Below, in pieces: positions 30,881 through 39,931 of a stretch of DNA of 46,053 nucleotides; within the stretch, counting starts at the first letter, position 1, and each line of letters opens with the position of its first letter. The translations under genes were made by a program, and so were the position numbers. The stretch lies in assembly GCF_008974225.1 (NCBI RefSeq), contig NZ_BKZR01000030.1, positions 1 to 46,053 on the forward strand, given 5' to 3'. The DNA is from Weizmannia acidilactici. Lineage in GTDB: Bacteria; Bacillota; Bacilli; Bacillales; Bacillaceae_C. The notes beneath the pieces were generated by a model. It was not told the origin of the DNA and ran no database searches. It saw only the letters and a program-made list of their open reading frames with translations.

Positions 30881-30941
30881 GTTGGCCTCCTACATAAATT
30901 TTTCTATTTCCATCTTAGCATAATTTCAAAGAATTCCCAGA

Positions 30942-31127
30942 CCCTTTCTATGTGAATTTCGAATTGCCGGCCGGGCTTTCCCCGTTGCATAGAAAGGGGG
31001 TGTCCCATAAGCCTTTAAAAGCTGAAATCATACGATGATCGCGAAATTTACGGACCCATGCGGAAAGCGAGTAAATTTCGTAATCATCGCACTTTTTCCT
31101 AGTTTATCGGCTTTTTGGAACAACCCC
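30942..31127. repeat. Composite inverted-repeat element, possibly MITE-like
   Basis: Three nested or adjacent pairs: CCCTTTCTATG/CATAGAAAGGG (30942-30952, 30988-30998); GGGGGTGTCCCATAAGCC with GGCTTTTTGGAACAACCCC (30996-31013, 31109-31127); and CGATGATCGCGAAATTTAC with GTAAATTTCGTAATCATCG (31033-31051, 31071-31089). No coding potential is seen. Confidence 0.55.
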
Positions 31128-31130
31128 ATA

Positions 31131-31157
31131 AAAAAATCCGCAAAAGTGCGAATCCCT
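31131..31157 (-). terminator. Terminator of the tuaA-tuaH unit
   Basis: Minus strand ATTCGC-acttttGCGGAT followed by TTTTTTT, immediately after the last glycosyltransferase gene. Confidence 0.7.
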
Positions 31158-31166
31158 TCCAAAGAG

Positions 31167-32339
31167 TCAATTTACCTTTTCCACCATTTCCCGAAAAATG
31201 CCATTCCAGTTTTTGGAACGGGCGAGCCGGATGCGTGCCTGCCTGTAAACTTCATCCGCACTTTCCTCCGCCATTTTCTGGCATAAACGCATAAAATCTT
31301 CCGGATCATCGCTTTCCGTATAGGCGTAAATGCCTTCAGCAACATATTTTTTCGTAGAAGGCAGATGCGCGCCGACTACGGGTTTGCCGGCTGCCAAAAA
31401 TTCAAACAGCTTCAGCGGGAAAACGGCTGCGTTATAGGAAGTCGGTTTATACGGCATGACCCCTACGTCAATCATCTGCATATATGCCGGCACTTCCGCG
31501 GGAGGAATGCTCCCTTTCCATACGACGTTTTTCGTCTGCAGCAGGCGCCGGAATTCATCGGAGCGCCCCGTCCCGTCTGGCCCGACGAGAAAAAACAGCC
31601 ATTCCGGATGCCGTTCGGCCATTTTTTGAATGAGTTTGAAATCCAATTTCGGCTTAATCCCGCCGATATACCCAAAAACCGTTCCGCTGTGGGAAACGGG
31701 GGCGCCGTTTCGTTTTTCCACTCCCGCAAAAGCAGCAAACTCAACACCATTTTCCAGCGTATGCACATGCGGCGCACGATCCGGGCCGAGCCTGTTAAGC
31801 ACCAGGCTGTACAAATAGTCTGATGTGCAAAAGATGGTACCCGCTTTGTGGATGACGCGGTCTTCCGCTTGTTGGACCACTTTTCGGCGTAGGAACGAAA
31901 CAGCCGTTTGCCTGCCTTCCATCGGATACGACCATAAATCGCTGCAGTCATACACCGTTTTATCCCATGGAAAGAGCTCCGATAGTGCGGGGAAACCGGG
32001 AAAAGTGTACCATAAATAATATTTGCCCGCCTTTTCCCGCTCCAGTTCATCCAAGAAGGCCCGCAGTTTTTTTTCATAGAAAAAATCGATATATCTCCCA
32101 AACCGGAATATTTTATTTGGAAACAAATCCGGAATGGCCCATTCGATGATCCCGTTCGGCAGTCTTCTCCGTTCCGGCTCTTTTTTGTCAGGGACCGGGC
32201 AAAGCCAAATGACTTTCCCCTCCCGTGTTTCGTTTTGTAAAAATTCCGCGAGGCGGTGGCGCCGGTAGCGGAGGCGGTCATGGTTCCACCTGCCGGCTGC
32301 AACCACTACATGTACTGTACCCAATGTTTTTGCCCCCAT
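31167..32339 (-). CDS. tuaH: Glycosyltransferase, TuaH-like
   Basis: 390 residues, a GT-B fold group 1 glycosyltransferase by its C-terminal half: YIGGIKPKLDFKLIQKMAERHPEWLFFLVGP and YNAAVFPLKLFEFLAAGKPVVGAHLP. The N-terminal part (VHVVVAAGRWNHDRLRYRRHRLA) has no signal peptide. Its position as the last gene after tuaG matches B. subtilis tuaH. It probably adds a sugar to the teichuronic acid lipid intermediate. ATG 32339, 2 bp after the tuaG stop, replaces the longer frame to 32462, which only overlaps tuaG. Symbol rests on synteny and family. Confidence 0.75.
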   Translation of the reverse strand: MGAKTLGTVHVVVAAGRWNHDRLRYRRHRLAEFLQNETREGKVIWLCPVPDKKEPERRRLPNGIIEWAIPDLFPNKIFRFGRYIDFFYEKKLRAFLDELEREKAGKYYLWYTFPGFPALSELFPWDKTVYDCSDLWSYPMEGRQTAVSFLRRKVVQQAEDRVIHKAGTIFCTSDYLYSLVLNRLGPDRAPHVHTLENGVEFAAFAGVEKRNGAPVSHSGTVFGYIGGIKPKLDFKLIQKMAERHPEWLFFLVGPDGTGRSDEFRRLLQTKNVVWKGSIPPAEVPAYMQMIDVGVMPYKPTSYNAAVFPLKLFEFLAAGKPVVGAHLPSTKKYVAEGIYAYTESDDPEDFMRLCQKMAEESADEVYRQARIRLARSKNWNGIFREMVEKVN

Positions 32340-32341
32340 TC

Positions 32342-33106
32342 TTAATAAATCCTTTTCCGGACGGCATTCGCAGCGTAATGGACAAAACACCAAGAAGCCG
32401 CAAGCAGCCCCAGATTTTCCATTTCGCGGTATACATACCAGTTCTGCTTTGCCATTTTCCATTTATTGCTCGAGAGGGATGCGTTGTTGCCGACCCGGTA
32501 TTCCGCCAGATTTTCATCCAAACCGTACGCAGCCGTCCCTTGTTTTAAAATGGAGAGCCACGTCGCATAATCCTGCCTGGTGCGGATATTCGGCATTTGA
32601 ATATGGCCGAGCTGCCCGCGGTCAATCATCACCGTTAAACAGCCGATAATGCTGTTTTTCAACATATCTGTATAACAGACGCAGGACGGTGCATGGACGG
32701 CCTTGTTCAGCGGATTGCCGTCCCGCCCGATCATTTCGTACCCTGTAAAAGTAAAAGCATGCCCGTTTTTTTCCATAAATCCGAGCTGCCGTTCAAGTTT
32801 TTCCGGCTTCCAGCGGTCATCGCTATCCAAAAAGGCCACATACCGCCCTTTTGCATAGTTCAGCGCAATATTCCGCGCTCTGGCGGCACCGCCGTTTTCC
32901 TGAAGGGCCTCGACCCGGATGCGGGAATCCTCCGCTTCCAGCCGCAGCAGTTTTTTTACAGTATCATCTGTTGAACCATCGTCGACCACGATCATTTCCC
33001 AGTCCGGAAATGTTTGCCGTATCACTGATTCGATGGTGTCTTCGATCGTTGAACCGGCATTATAGGCTGGTGTAATAATGGACACGCATGGTGCTTTTTC
33101 CCCCAT
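32342..33106 (-). CDS. tuaG: Glycosyltransferase family 2, teichuronic acid synthesis
   Basis: 254 residues, GT-A fold: VSIITPAYNAGSTIEDTIESVI, the nucleotide-binding MIVVDDGSTDDT and the DxD-like motif FLDSDDRWKP. The stretch IIGCLTVMIDRGQLGHIQMPNIRTRQDYATW and the following YRVGNNASLSSNKWKMAKQ are very close to B. subtilis TuaG as remembered. The start ATG directly follows the tuaF stop codon (TAAATG) with GGGGAGG upstream. Confidence 0.92.
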   Translation of the reverse strand: MGEKAPCVSIITPAYNAGSTIEDTIESVIRQTFPDWEMIVVDDGSTDDTVKKLLRLEAEDSRIRVEALQENGGAARARNIALNYAKGRYVAFLDSDDRWKPEKLERQLGFMEKNGHAFTFTGYEMIGRDGNPLNKAVHAPSCVCYTDMLKNSIIGCLTVMIDRGQLGHIQMPNIRTRQDYATWLSILKQGTAAYGLDENLAEYRVGNNASLSSNKWKMAKQNWYVYREMENLGLLAASWCFVHYAANAVRKRIY

Positions 33107-33796
33107 TTAAAAGTCCTCCCCATGTTTCCGTTTTTTCACCAATTCCAATAGCAAAATCAGCATGCATGCAATGGCGATGCCCAACAGCGTACCTAAAACA
33201 GCGCGTTCTTTCCGCGAGAACATTTTTTCTTCCAATTGCGGAGCATCTGTCCCCGGATCGAACCGCACCGCTTTCTCCATCGAAAGCTGCTCCATTTTGA
33301 GTTTGTACAGCCATTTCACCTCTTCCGCCGTTTCCCTGCCGTCCGCTTTGATTTTTTGTAAATCCCCGATTGCCTCTTCCACCACCTCCATTCGTTCCTG
33401 ATAACGTTTCTGGTCTTCCCGTAAAAACGCATTTACAATGCTGTCGAGCTGCGACGCGGCAGCCCCGGACGTCCCGGTTAATGACAGCTGGATTTCGCTA
33501 CTGTTTACCTTTGACACTTTTAAGTTGCTTAATAGTTGCGCTCTCTCTTCCCCGCTTAAGTCCGGCAAATTCTTTTGATAAAAAGCATTATTTCCGAGTT
33601 CCAGCACCACCTGGTCGGGGTTATTCATGATGTCATCCTGATAGTTTCCAAGAAGAATGGCCGCTTCAGCCGTGTAATGCGCAGGCATGTTCCCGGCTGG
33701 CGACGCCCATCCGATGATCCCGAAAATAACCGGAAGCAGGATGATGAAGAACATTGCTTTTTTAGTTAGAAACCGCTTTTTCCACACGTCGTCCAT
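33107..33796 (-). CDS. tuaF: Teichuronic acid chain-length protein (Wzz-like)
   Basis: 229 residues. Two TM helices, about 17-34 (AMFFIILLPVIFGIIGWA) and 205-222 (VLGTLLGIAIACMLILLLEL), flank an extracellular helical region, the classic Wzz/TuaF topology. Such proteins set polymer length together with the ligase/polymerase. ATG 33796 follows AAGGAG by six bases; the longer frame to 33886 is inside tuaE. It overlaps the 3' end of tuaE by 35 bp. Confidence 0.85.
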   Translation of the reverse strand: MDDVWKKRFLTKKAMFFIILLPVIFGIIGWASPAGNMPAHYTAEAAILLGNYQDDIMNNPDQVVLELGNNAFYQKNLPDLSGEERAQLLSNLKVSKVNSSEIQLSLTGTSGAAASQLDSIVNAFLREDQKRYQERMEVVEEAIGDLQKIKADGRETAEEVKWLYKLKMEQLSMEKAVRFDPGTDAPQLEEKMFSRKERAVLGTLLGIAIACMLILLLELVKKRKHGEDF

Positions 33797-35272
33797 CACT
33801 TTCTCCTTGTAAAGAAACGTTTTGGCACGCCCTGGCTTCCCGTGCTGCCACTTTTGAAACCGATACAACAGCTGCAGCCAGGCCAAGCAGCACCCAATGG
33901 AAATACAAATTGCTCACAGAACTCGGGCTGATACTGGCAAATAGGAATGCAGCCAGCGCCGCCATGCAGCCTTCCACCATCATTTTTTGTTCCCGACTTC
34001 TTGCGGACGGATAAAGCCGGTATAAACTATACAGCAAATACGCATACATGCCGGCATAGCCAAGAGCAGGAAACACCCCGAAATTGCCGAGAATTTCCGC
34101 AAACCAGTTATGCACTTCGTACACCCCGTGCGTATCCAGCGTCGCATGATATTTTAAATAATAAGGCATATTCCCCGCCCCGACCCCGAAGCCGTACGTG
34201 TCCGCGAGATTATGAAACGTATTGATCAGCAGGCGGAGCCTTTCAAGATTTGACGGCAATGGCCCCGGACCGCCCGCTTGGACGGCTGCGGCATACAGAT
34301 TTTGAAAAACGCTGGCGGCACGGCCGGTGAGCAACGGGGCCGCGAACACCACGATGAAGCAGGCAATCATGGCGCACCATTTTTTGAACCGCGCCGGAAG
34401 AAGAATAAATCCATAGAATGCGAGGCCCGCAAACACCCCCAATAAACTCGCCCTCGATTCCGTCAGATCAATGAGGTAAATGCACAGGGCGGACATTACC
34501 AGCGCGGCAAATTTGGAATAGATGATTTTGCCGCTTTTCGCAGCCGCCAGATACAAAAAGAAAGAAATCGATAAAAATGCGGCAAAATCATTTTGATTCG
34601 TAAACACCGCCGTCGGGTAGGACAATTTATAAGCAGGGCCGCCGTAAAGGGTGGAGCTTGGCAGCTGGATATGCGCAAAATGGTTGGCAAGCCCGATTCC
34701 AACCAGGACGGCTGCCATGCCGAGCCAAATTTGGTAAAAGCGTAACGTGCCGGCAATATCCTTCATCACCACTGTTGCGAGGAGAACAAACATCATGCCC
34801 ATGCCGAGCAGAAGCATGTATTTTACGCCGGCCAATACCGAAGGCGCCCAAAGCAGCGATATGAGACCGTACAAAAACCAGGCAAGTAAAAGATGGTGAT
34901 GCCCTTTAACGGAAACGGCCCCCATTTTTGAGGCAATTGCCTGCTTTTCCATACGTATGCTGCGAACAGCGCCATCACGACGATAAACAGCAGCCGATAT
35001 AAAAAAATGGTAAAAAACCCGATATGGATCCGGAAAAAAGACTGGTTTAAAAATGTGGACGCAATAAACGCGTACATCGCCCACTGTAGAATTTTCTCCA
35101 GTTCCAACGGGGAAACGGCTGCCATGCCATAAAAGCAGGCCATCCCGGCCATTCCGCATACAAACAACAGAATCGGCATTTTCGCGGGAATGAAAAGATA
35201 CAAGGCCGCTGCTGCAATGGCGGCAAAAGCAAATGCCGCGGCAGCCAGCCGGTACGTATGATGATTTTCCAT
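33762..35272 (-). pseudogene. tuaE: Teichuronic acid polymerase/ligase, frameshifted
   Basis: Two overlapping frames together make a ~500-residue multi-TM protein of the O-antigen ligase/polymerase (Wzy/TuaE) type. The first (ATG 35272, AGGAG upstream) supplies the first ~124 residues with four TM helices; the second supplies the remaining ~380 from about KGHHHLLLAWFLYGLISLLWAPS, including NQNDFAAFLSIS, LIDLTESRASLLG and VGAGNMPYYLKYHA. The frames meet at about 34895-34935, consistent with loss of one base. C5 (34919-34923) and T5 (34925-34929) homopolymers lie there, so a sequencing error or a genuine phase-variable or inactivating frameshift are both possible. The extracellular ligase loop downstream looks intact. 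Confidence 0.8.
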
Positions 35273-35324
35273 TTCCTTTTCTCCTGTTTATTTTTTCGGG
35301 GCCTTGCTTCCGGACCGGAACACG

Positions 35325-36263
35325 TTAAGAGGGTTGCAACAGAAGATTCCCCCTTGCATCATCCATCGTCTTTCTGATGCCCTCCGGCAATCCGACAGCC
35401 GGTTCCCACCCCAATAAGTTTTTTGCACCATCATTGGAAAGGAGGCTGTGGCGGATATCCCCTTCCCTTGCTTCGGCAAAGGAGACCTCCAAACCGGTTC
35501 CGGCCGCTTTTTGCATCATGCCAAGCAATTCCTGGATGGAAACGGATTTTCCGGAAGAAATATTCACGCAAAAATTTCCGCGGACCGCGAGCGCCCTGGC
35601 GTTTGCTTCGGCAACATCGCGCACGTAAATAAAATCCCTCGTTTGTTCCCCGTCCCCGTAAATGACCGGAGGAATCTTCCTTGTAATCCGGTCCGCAAAA
35701 ATGGCGACGACGCCCCCTTCGCCGTTTGCATCCTGGCGTGGGCCGTACACATTGCTGTAACGTAAGATTCCGTACGGCAGGCCGTAAAATTTACCGGCCA
35801 TTTTGAAGTATTGCTCGACCGTCCATTTTGAAAGTCCATAGGGGGACTCGGGCCTTGCCGGGTGAAAAGGGGTAATCGGCAGTTCGGCGGGATTACCGTA
35901 TACCGCTGCAGATGAGGCGAATAACACTTTCCTGGCCGATACCCTTACTGCCGCCTTGATGACATGCAATGACCCTTTCACATTCACCTCTTCATCAAAC
36001 AAAATATCCCTTATAGACCCGGGTACACTGACTTGGGCAGCCTGATGGACGATATAATCGGGATGGATCGACACGATTAAATCAATGACCCGGGGATCGG
36101 TAATATCGCACGGATAGACTTCAATTGGCAGATGGGCGATATGATGCCGGCTGCCTGTCGAGAAGTTATCGATCACCGCAACCTCATACCCATGTTCCAA
36201 AAGCACTTCGGCAATATGGGAGCCGATGAACCCCGCGCCCCCTGTGACAAGCACTTTACCCAT
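35325..36263 (-). CDS. NAD-dependent sugar-nucleotide epimerase (GalE-like)
   Basis: 312 residues, extended SDR. The Rossmann motif TGGAGFIGSH (7-16), HQAAQVSVPGS, the catalytic Ser/Thr region LFASSAAVYGNP, YxxxK in SPYGLSKWTVEQY, and the C-terminal VIYGDGEQTRDFIYVRDVAEA are those of UDP-glucose/UDP-GlcNAc 4-epimerases. GGGGAGG precedes the ATG, and it overlaps the end of tuaD by 8 bp. No epimerase is present in the B. subtilis tua operon, so it may supply UDP-GalNAc or a uronic acid epimer for this strain's polymer (inference). Confidence 0.88.
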   Translation of the reverse strand: MGKVLVTGGAGFIGSHIAEVLLEHGYEVAVIDNFSTGSRHHIAHLPIEVYPCDITDPRVIDLIVSIHPDYIVHQAAQVSVPGSIRDILFDEEVNVKGSLHVIKAAVRVSARKVLFASSAAVYGNPAELPITPFHPARPESPYGLSKWTVEQYFKMAGKFYGLPYGILRYSNVYGPRQDANGEGGVVAIFADRITRKIPPVIYGDGEQTRDFIYVRDVAEANARALAVRGNFCVNISSGKSVSIQELLGMMQKAAGTGLEVSFAEAREGDIRHSLLSNDGAKNLLGWEPAVGLPEGIRKTMDDARGNLLLQPS

Positions 36264-37605
36264 TTGCGTTTCCTCCCCGGGAGCTCTTCATTTCCACCCT
36301 GCCGGTAACCGCCGGCCTCCCGATCGATACATATGTAAACCCCAGCTGCGTCATCACATCTAAATCAAAAACGTTGCGGCCGTCAATGATGACCGGCTCG
36401 TTTAAAAGGTTTTTCACTTTATTTAAATCAAGTGATTTCACTTCATCCCAATCGGTTAAGATGGCGCATGCATCCGTATTTTGGATCGCTTCATAAATAT
36501 CGTCCGTATAGGAGCACTGGTAACCAAGCTGTCTTTTCGCCCTTGATATGGCAGCCGGATCAAAAGCTTTCACCATCGCGCCTTTTTCCCGCAGCATCGG
36601 GATCACATCAAGCGACGGCGCATAGCGGACATCATTTGTATTCGGCTTAAACGAAAGCCCTAATACGCTGATTACTTTCCCTTCGAGCGAACCTAGTGTT
36701 TTTTCAATTTTGGCTACGAAATCTTCCCTTTGCCGGAAATTCGTTTCAATCGCCGCTTCCAGCATTTTGAAATCAAACCCGTTAATTTTTGCCAAATAAT
36801 GGAGCGCCGCCGTATCTTTCGGGAAACACGATCCCCCGTAGCCAATGCCCGCCTGTAAAAAAGATTTGCCAATGCGGCTGTCGGCGCCGATACCTTCCGA
36901 TACTTGATCGACATCTGCGCCGACCCGTTCGCAGATCAACGCGATATCATTGATAAAAGATAATTTCGTTGCCAAAAACGCATTGGCTGCGTATTTGATC
37001 ATTTCGGCCGTTTCGATGGACGTATGGATGATTTTTGTCCGGAACGGCCGGTGGATTTCTTCCATGATTTCAAAAGCCCGGCTGCTGTCTGTGCCGATCA
37101 CCGCCCTCTCCATCTGCATCGTATCGCGGACCGCTTCCCCTTCCCTTAAAAACTCCGGGTTAGAAACAACATCAAATGCCACATTCCCTTTTGCATGGTG
37201 CCAGACGATGGAAGCGACGAGCCTTCCCGTCCCGACAGGCACCGTACTTTTATTGACAATGATTTTATATCCGTTGAGATGTTTCCCGATCGTTTCGGCC
37301 GCTTCCTTTACAAAGGAAAGATCGGCATTTCCGGTGCGGGACATCGGCGTTCCTACCGCAATAAAAATGACATCGGATGCCCGGACCGCTTCCTTGATAT
37401 TGGTTGTAAAACGCAGGCGGCCTTGCTTAGTATTTTTGTCAACAAGCGTTTCAAGCCCCGGTTCATAAATCGGCATCCGGCCGAGATTTAACCCTTCAAT
37501 TTTTTCTTCATCGATATCGCAGCAAATGACCCGGTTTCCGGTTTCCGCAAAACAAGTTCCGGTAACGAGCCCGACATATCCTGTTCCAATGACGGCAATC
37601 TTCAT
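36256..37605 (-). CDS. tuaD: UDP-glucose 6-dehydrogenase
   Basis: 449 residues. It oxidises UDP-glucose to UDP-glucuronate, the acidic sugar donor for teichuronic acid. The NAD-binding motif is IAVIGTGYVGLVTG, with VGTPMSRTGNADLSFV, NKSTVPVGTG, the catalytic cysteine in GIGYGGSCFPKDT and VLGLSFKPNTNDVR. AAGGAG precedes the ATG. It follows tuaA closely, as in a single operon. Confidence 0.96.
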   Translation of the reverse strand: MKIAVIGTGYVGLVTGTCFAETGNRVICCDIDEEKIEGLNLGRMPIYEPGLETLVDKNTKQGRLRFTTNIKEAVRASDVIFIAVGTPMSRTGNADLSFVKEAAETIGKHLNGYKIIVNKSTVPVGTGRLVASIVWHHAKGNVAFDVVSNPEFLREGEAVRDTMQMERAVIGTDSSRAFEIMEEIHRPFRTKIIHTSIETAEMIKYAANAFLATKLSFINDIALICERVGADVDQVSEGIGADSRIGKSFLQAGIGYGGSCFPKDTAALHYLAKINGFDFKMLEAAIETNFRQREDFVAKIEKTLGSLEGKVISVLGLSFKPNTNDVRYAPSLDVIPMLREKGAMVKAFDPAAISRAKRQLGYQCSYTDDIYEAIQNTDACAILTDWDEVKSLDLNKVKNLLNEPVIIDGRNVFDLDVMTQLGFTYVSIGRPAVTGRVEMKSSRGGNANG

Positions 37606-37634
37606 GATTCAACACTCCTTGTTCCGGATGTTTT

Positions 37635-38294
37635 TTACCTTGCGCCTTCCCCGGTCAACAGCACTTTGAATGTTTTTCCTATGATTTTCATATCAAGGCT
37701 GAATGACATTTGCCGGATGTAGGCCAAATCGTACTGCAACTTTTCATAAGGGGATATATCATAGCCGCCGTTTACCTGTGCCAGCCCGGTCAACCCCGGC
37801 TTTACAAGCAGGCGGTTTTCGAATCCTTCAATTTCCCGCTCGAATTGGGCGACGAACACTGGCCTTTCGGGACGGGGTCCGACAATGCTCATCTCTCCCG
37901 TTAACACAAGCAAAAGCTGCGGCAGCTCATCAATCCGCGTTTTTCTGATCAACGTCCCGATTTTTGTCACACGCGGATCGTTTGCTTCCGCCCATTTCGC
38001 TCCGTCTTTTTCAGCGTCCATCCGCATCGACCGCAGTTTGATGATGCGGAAAACTTTTCCGTTTTTCCCGACGCGTTCCTGTATATAAAAAGGCGGGCCG
38101 AAATCTTCCAAAACGATGAGGACGGCAAAGATGAACACAACGGGCAGTGCGAAAAGAATGCCGATTGCAGACAGCACAATATCTATCCCTCTTTTGACAT
38201 GCAAATATTGCTTCGTCTGTTTTGAAAGATAAACGCCGTTTGTGAGCATAGCGGATTCATGGACAGAAAGCCGGATACTTTTATCAGCACCCAT
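37635..38294 (-). CDS. tuaA: Undecaprenyl-phosphate sugar phosphotransferase
   Basis: 219 residues of the bacterial sugar transferase (WcaJ/PglC-type) family, which starts the repeat unit by moving a sugar phosphate onto undecaprenyl phosphate. One membrane segment (GIDIVLSAIGILFALPVVFIFAVLIVLEDFG, with the R-G-x-D of KRGIDI) precedes the catalytic block FRIIKLRSMRMDAE, TRIDELPQLLLVLTGEMSIVGPRPERPVF and LLVKPGLTGLAQVNG. AGGTGA precedes the ATG. First gene of the second tua transcription unit, behind PhoP-box-like repeats. Confidence 0.93.
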   Translation of the reverse strand: MGADKSIRLSVHESAMLTNGVYLSKQTKQYLHVKRGIDIVLSAIGILFALPVVFIFAVLIVLEDFGPPFYIQERVGKNGKVFRIIKLRSMRMDAEKDGAKWAEANDPRVTKIGTLIRKTRIDELPQLLLVLTGEMSIVGPRPERPVFVAQFEREIEGFENRLLVKPGLTGLAQVNGGYDISPYEKLQYDLAYIRQMSFSLDMKIIGKTFKVLLTGEGAR

Positions 38295-38376
38295 TTGAAT
38301 TCACCTCGCTGTAGGATCTGCTTGTTCGGTTTCTGGTGTTTGATCAGCTCCTTTTCAATTGCTTGAAAATATAAAT

Positions 38377-38412
38377 AGTGGCTGGCCCTGTAATTGATCA
38401 TAGCCTGCCACT
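38377..38412. promoter_or_regulatory. Inverted repeat around the tuaA -10
   Basis: AGTGGCTGGC (38377-38386) and GCCTGCCACT (38403-38412) are complementary at 9 of 10 positions and flank the -10. The 12-mer AGTGGCTGGCCC recurs just downstream of the tuaC promoter. Confidence 0.5.
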
Positions 38413-38460
38413 GTATCGTTTGAATTGAGAAATAATTAAGAAATTGTAAATGAATGTTAA
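38397..38460 (-). promoter_or_regulatory. PhoP-box-like repeats and promoter of tuaA
   Basis: On the minus strand TTAACA (38455-38460), TTACAA (38444-38449), TTAATT (38434-38439) and TCAATT (38423-38428) are spaced 10-11 bp. They end 20 bp upstream of a TATGAT -10 (38397-38402), the geometry of PhoP-activated promoters in Bacillus. Confidence 0.65.
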
Positions 38461-38484
38461 TTTTTGATAAAGCTCGCAGAACAA

Positions 38485-38515
38485 TAAAAATGCCGCAAGC
38501 ATAGAAGCCTGCAGC
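38485..38515 (-). terminator. Terminator of tuaC-tuaB
   Basis: Minus strand GCTGCAGGC (38507-38515) pairs with GCTTGCGGC (38492-38500) using two G-U pairs, followed by TTTTT. It abuts the tuaB stop codon. Confidence 0.75.
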
Positions 38516-39931
38516 CTAACTCTTTTCCAAATTCAACTGTTTTGCGCGGAACATGTTCCAAATATTTTTTATGGCCGGCATTTGGATCCCTGACACCGCC
38601 AAAAACAAAGCAATGTTCAGCAATTCGATGCCTTTTAAAGGAAATGCATTTGCCAATGCCGCAAGAAACATGACGGCGGTAACCCAAAAATGTTTTCTTA
38701 ACGGGAACCCTTCCCAATTTTTTTCTGAGAAAAAACTCCTTCCCCAGAAAAAGAACACGTAGGAAACGCCGGTTGAAACAGCTGCCCCGACCGCTCCGAA
38801 ATGCGGAATCAGCAGCACACTCAACAACAAGCAGGTGGCAATCGAAATGAAGCTTACCCAGATGTTCAAATAACTTTTTTTCGAAAACACAATCCCCAAA
38901 GTTGTCGTCTCGCTGACCGTATATAAAACGGGCTGGAGACACAAAAAACCGATTAAATAGGCGGCATCCGCATACCCCGGGGACAATAGCAGCACAACGA
39001 GCCGCTTGCACGTCAAAATGGTGAAAAAAAGCCACGACATGACAAGCAAAACGCCTTCGCTCACCAATTTAAAATACACCATCCGCCGTTTTTCATTGAA
39101 CCACCGGTACGCGGTCGGCACCCAAAAGTTGGTGAAGCTTGTCTGCACGATCGACAAAAGCGCAGCAATTTTCAAGGTCGCGGCATAAATCCCGATCTCT
39201 TCGTAGCTGCTCCATGCGCGGAGGCCCAGCCTGCCGAAGGAATTTAACAGACTTGTGACCGAAGCCGCAACGGCAAGCGGCAAACCGAACTTTAGCAGCC
39301 GGGCGGCGAGCCTTTTATCGGGGCGGAAATGTTTCACCAGGAAATAACGCCTGTACCGGATGATCAAATACAAATCGCCGAGAATCTGGCCGACCACCGT
39401 CGAATACAAGACCGCGAGAAAATCGCGGCGGATGAACAAGACAAAAACGAGCGTGGCAACAAGTAGCACGGCTTTGATCAGGAGATTAAAAAACGAGTAT
39501 TCAAACGCCCTTTCTTTCATGCGGATGGATAGAAGGATAAACCTTTCCAACACCATGAACACAATCATGATCCCGAATAAAGCGGATGCAAGCACATAAC
39601 GCCCCTCTCCAAACAGCACACGGGAAACGAAATGGCTGTCCAATACAATCACCGCGCATACGGCAGCCGCCAAACCAAGCGGAATCAAGAGGGCATTCCG
39701 GAATAAATCCGCTTTGTTATCCGCTTCATGGTATTCCCTTGTATAGGCCTGGTCCACCCCGAGATACAGAAAAGTACCGATTAAGGTTTGGAACAGTATA
39801 AACATGCTCGCTTTCCCGTACTCTGCAGGGGAAACGAAATGGGTTGTCACCGGGATCGTGATAAATGAAATGAAAGCCCCGCCGACCGGCCCGATCGAAA
39901 AGCCGAACAGTTTTTTCATAAATGGTTTCAT
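38516..39931 (-). CDS. tuaB: Lipid-linked oligosaccharide flippase, MATE/Wzx-like
   Basis: 471 residues with 12 or more TM helices of the polysaccharide flippase (MVF/Wzx) fold: IGPVGGAFISFITIPVTTHFVSPAEYGKAS at the N-terminus, then FILFQTLIGTFLYLGVDQAYTREYHE. It should move teichuronic acid repeat units across the membrane. The ATG overlaps the tuaC stop (ATGA). The symbol follows its family and location beside tuaC and tuaA; in B. subtilis the order is tuaA-tuaB-tuaC, here tuaC-tuaB. Confidence 0.85.
   Translation of the reverse strand: MKPFMKKLFGFSIGPVGGAFISFITIPVTTHFVSPAEYGKASMFILFQTLIGTFLYLGVDQAYTREYHEADNKADLFRNALLIPLGLAAAVCAVIVLDSHFVSRVLFGEGRYVLASALFGIMIVFMVLERFILLSIRMKERAFEYSFFNLLIKAVLLVATLVFVLFIRRDFLAVLYSTVVGQILGDLYLIIRYRRYFLVKHFRPDKRLAARLLKFGLPLAVAASVTSLLNSFGRLGLRAWSSYEEIGIYAATLKIAALLSIVQTSFTNFWVPTAYRWFNEKRRMVYFKLVSEGVLLVMSWLFFTILTCKRLVVLLLSPGYADAAYLIGFLCLQPVLYTVSETTTLGIVFSKKSYLNIWVSFISIATCLLLSVLLIPHFGAVGAAVSTGVSYVFFFWGRSFFSEKNWEGFPLRKHFWVTAVMFLAALANAFPLKGIELLNIALFLAVSGIQMPAIKNIWNMFRAKQLNLEKS

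Noticed and set aside
31472..32302. 276-codon alternative minus-strand frame in the last glycosyltransferase gene
   Set aside because: The main frame carries the glycosyltransferase motifs; the alternative is an Arg/Ser-rich shadow.
38457..39035. 192-codon minus-strand frame overlapping tuaB
   Set aside because: Out-of-frame shadow; tuaB accounts for the sequence and ends at 38516 with a terminator.
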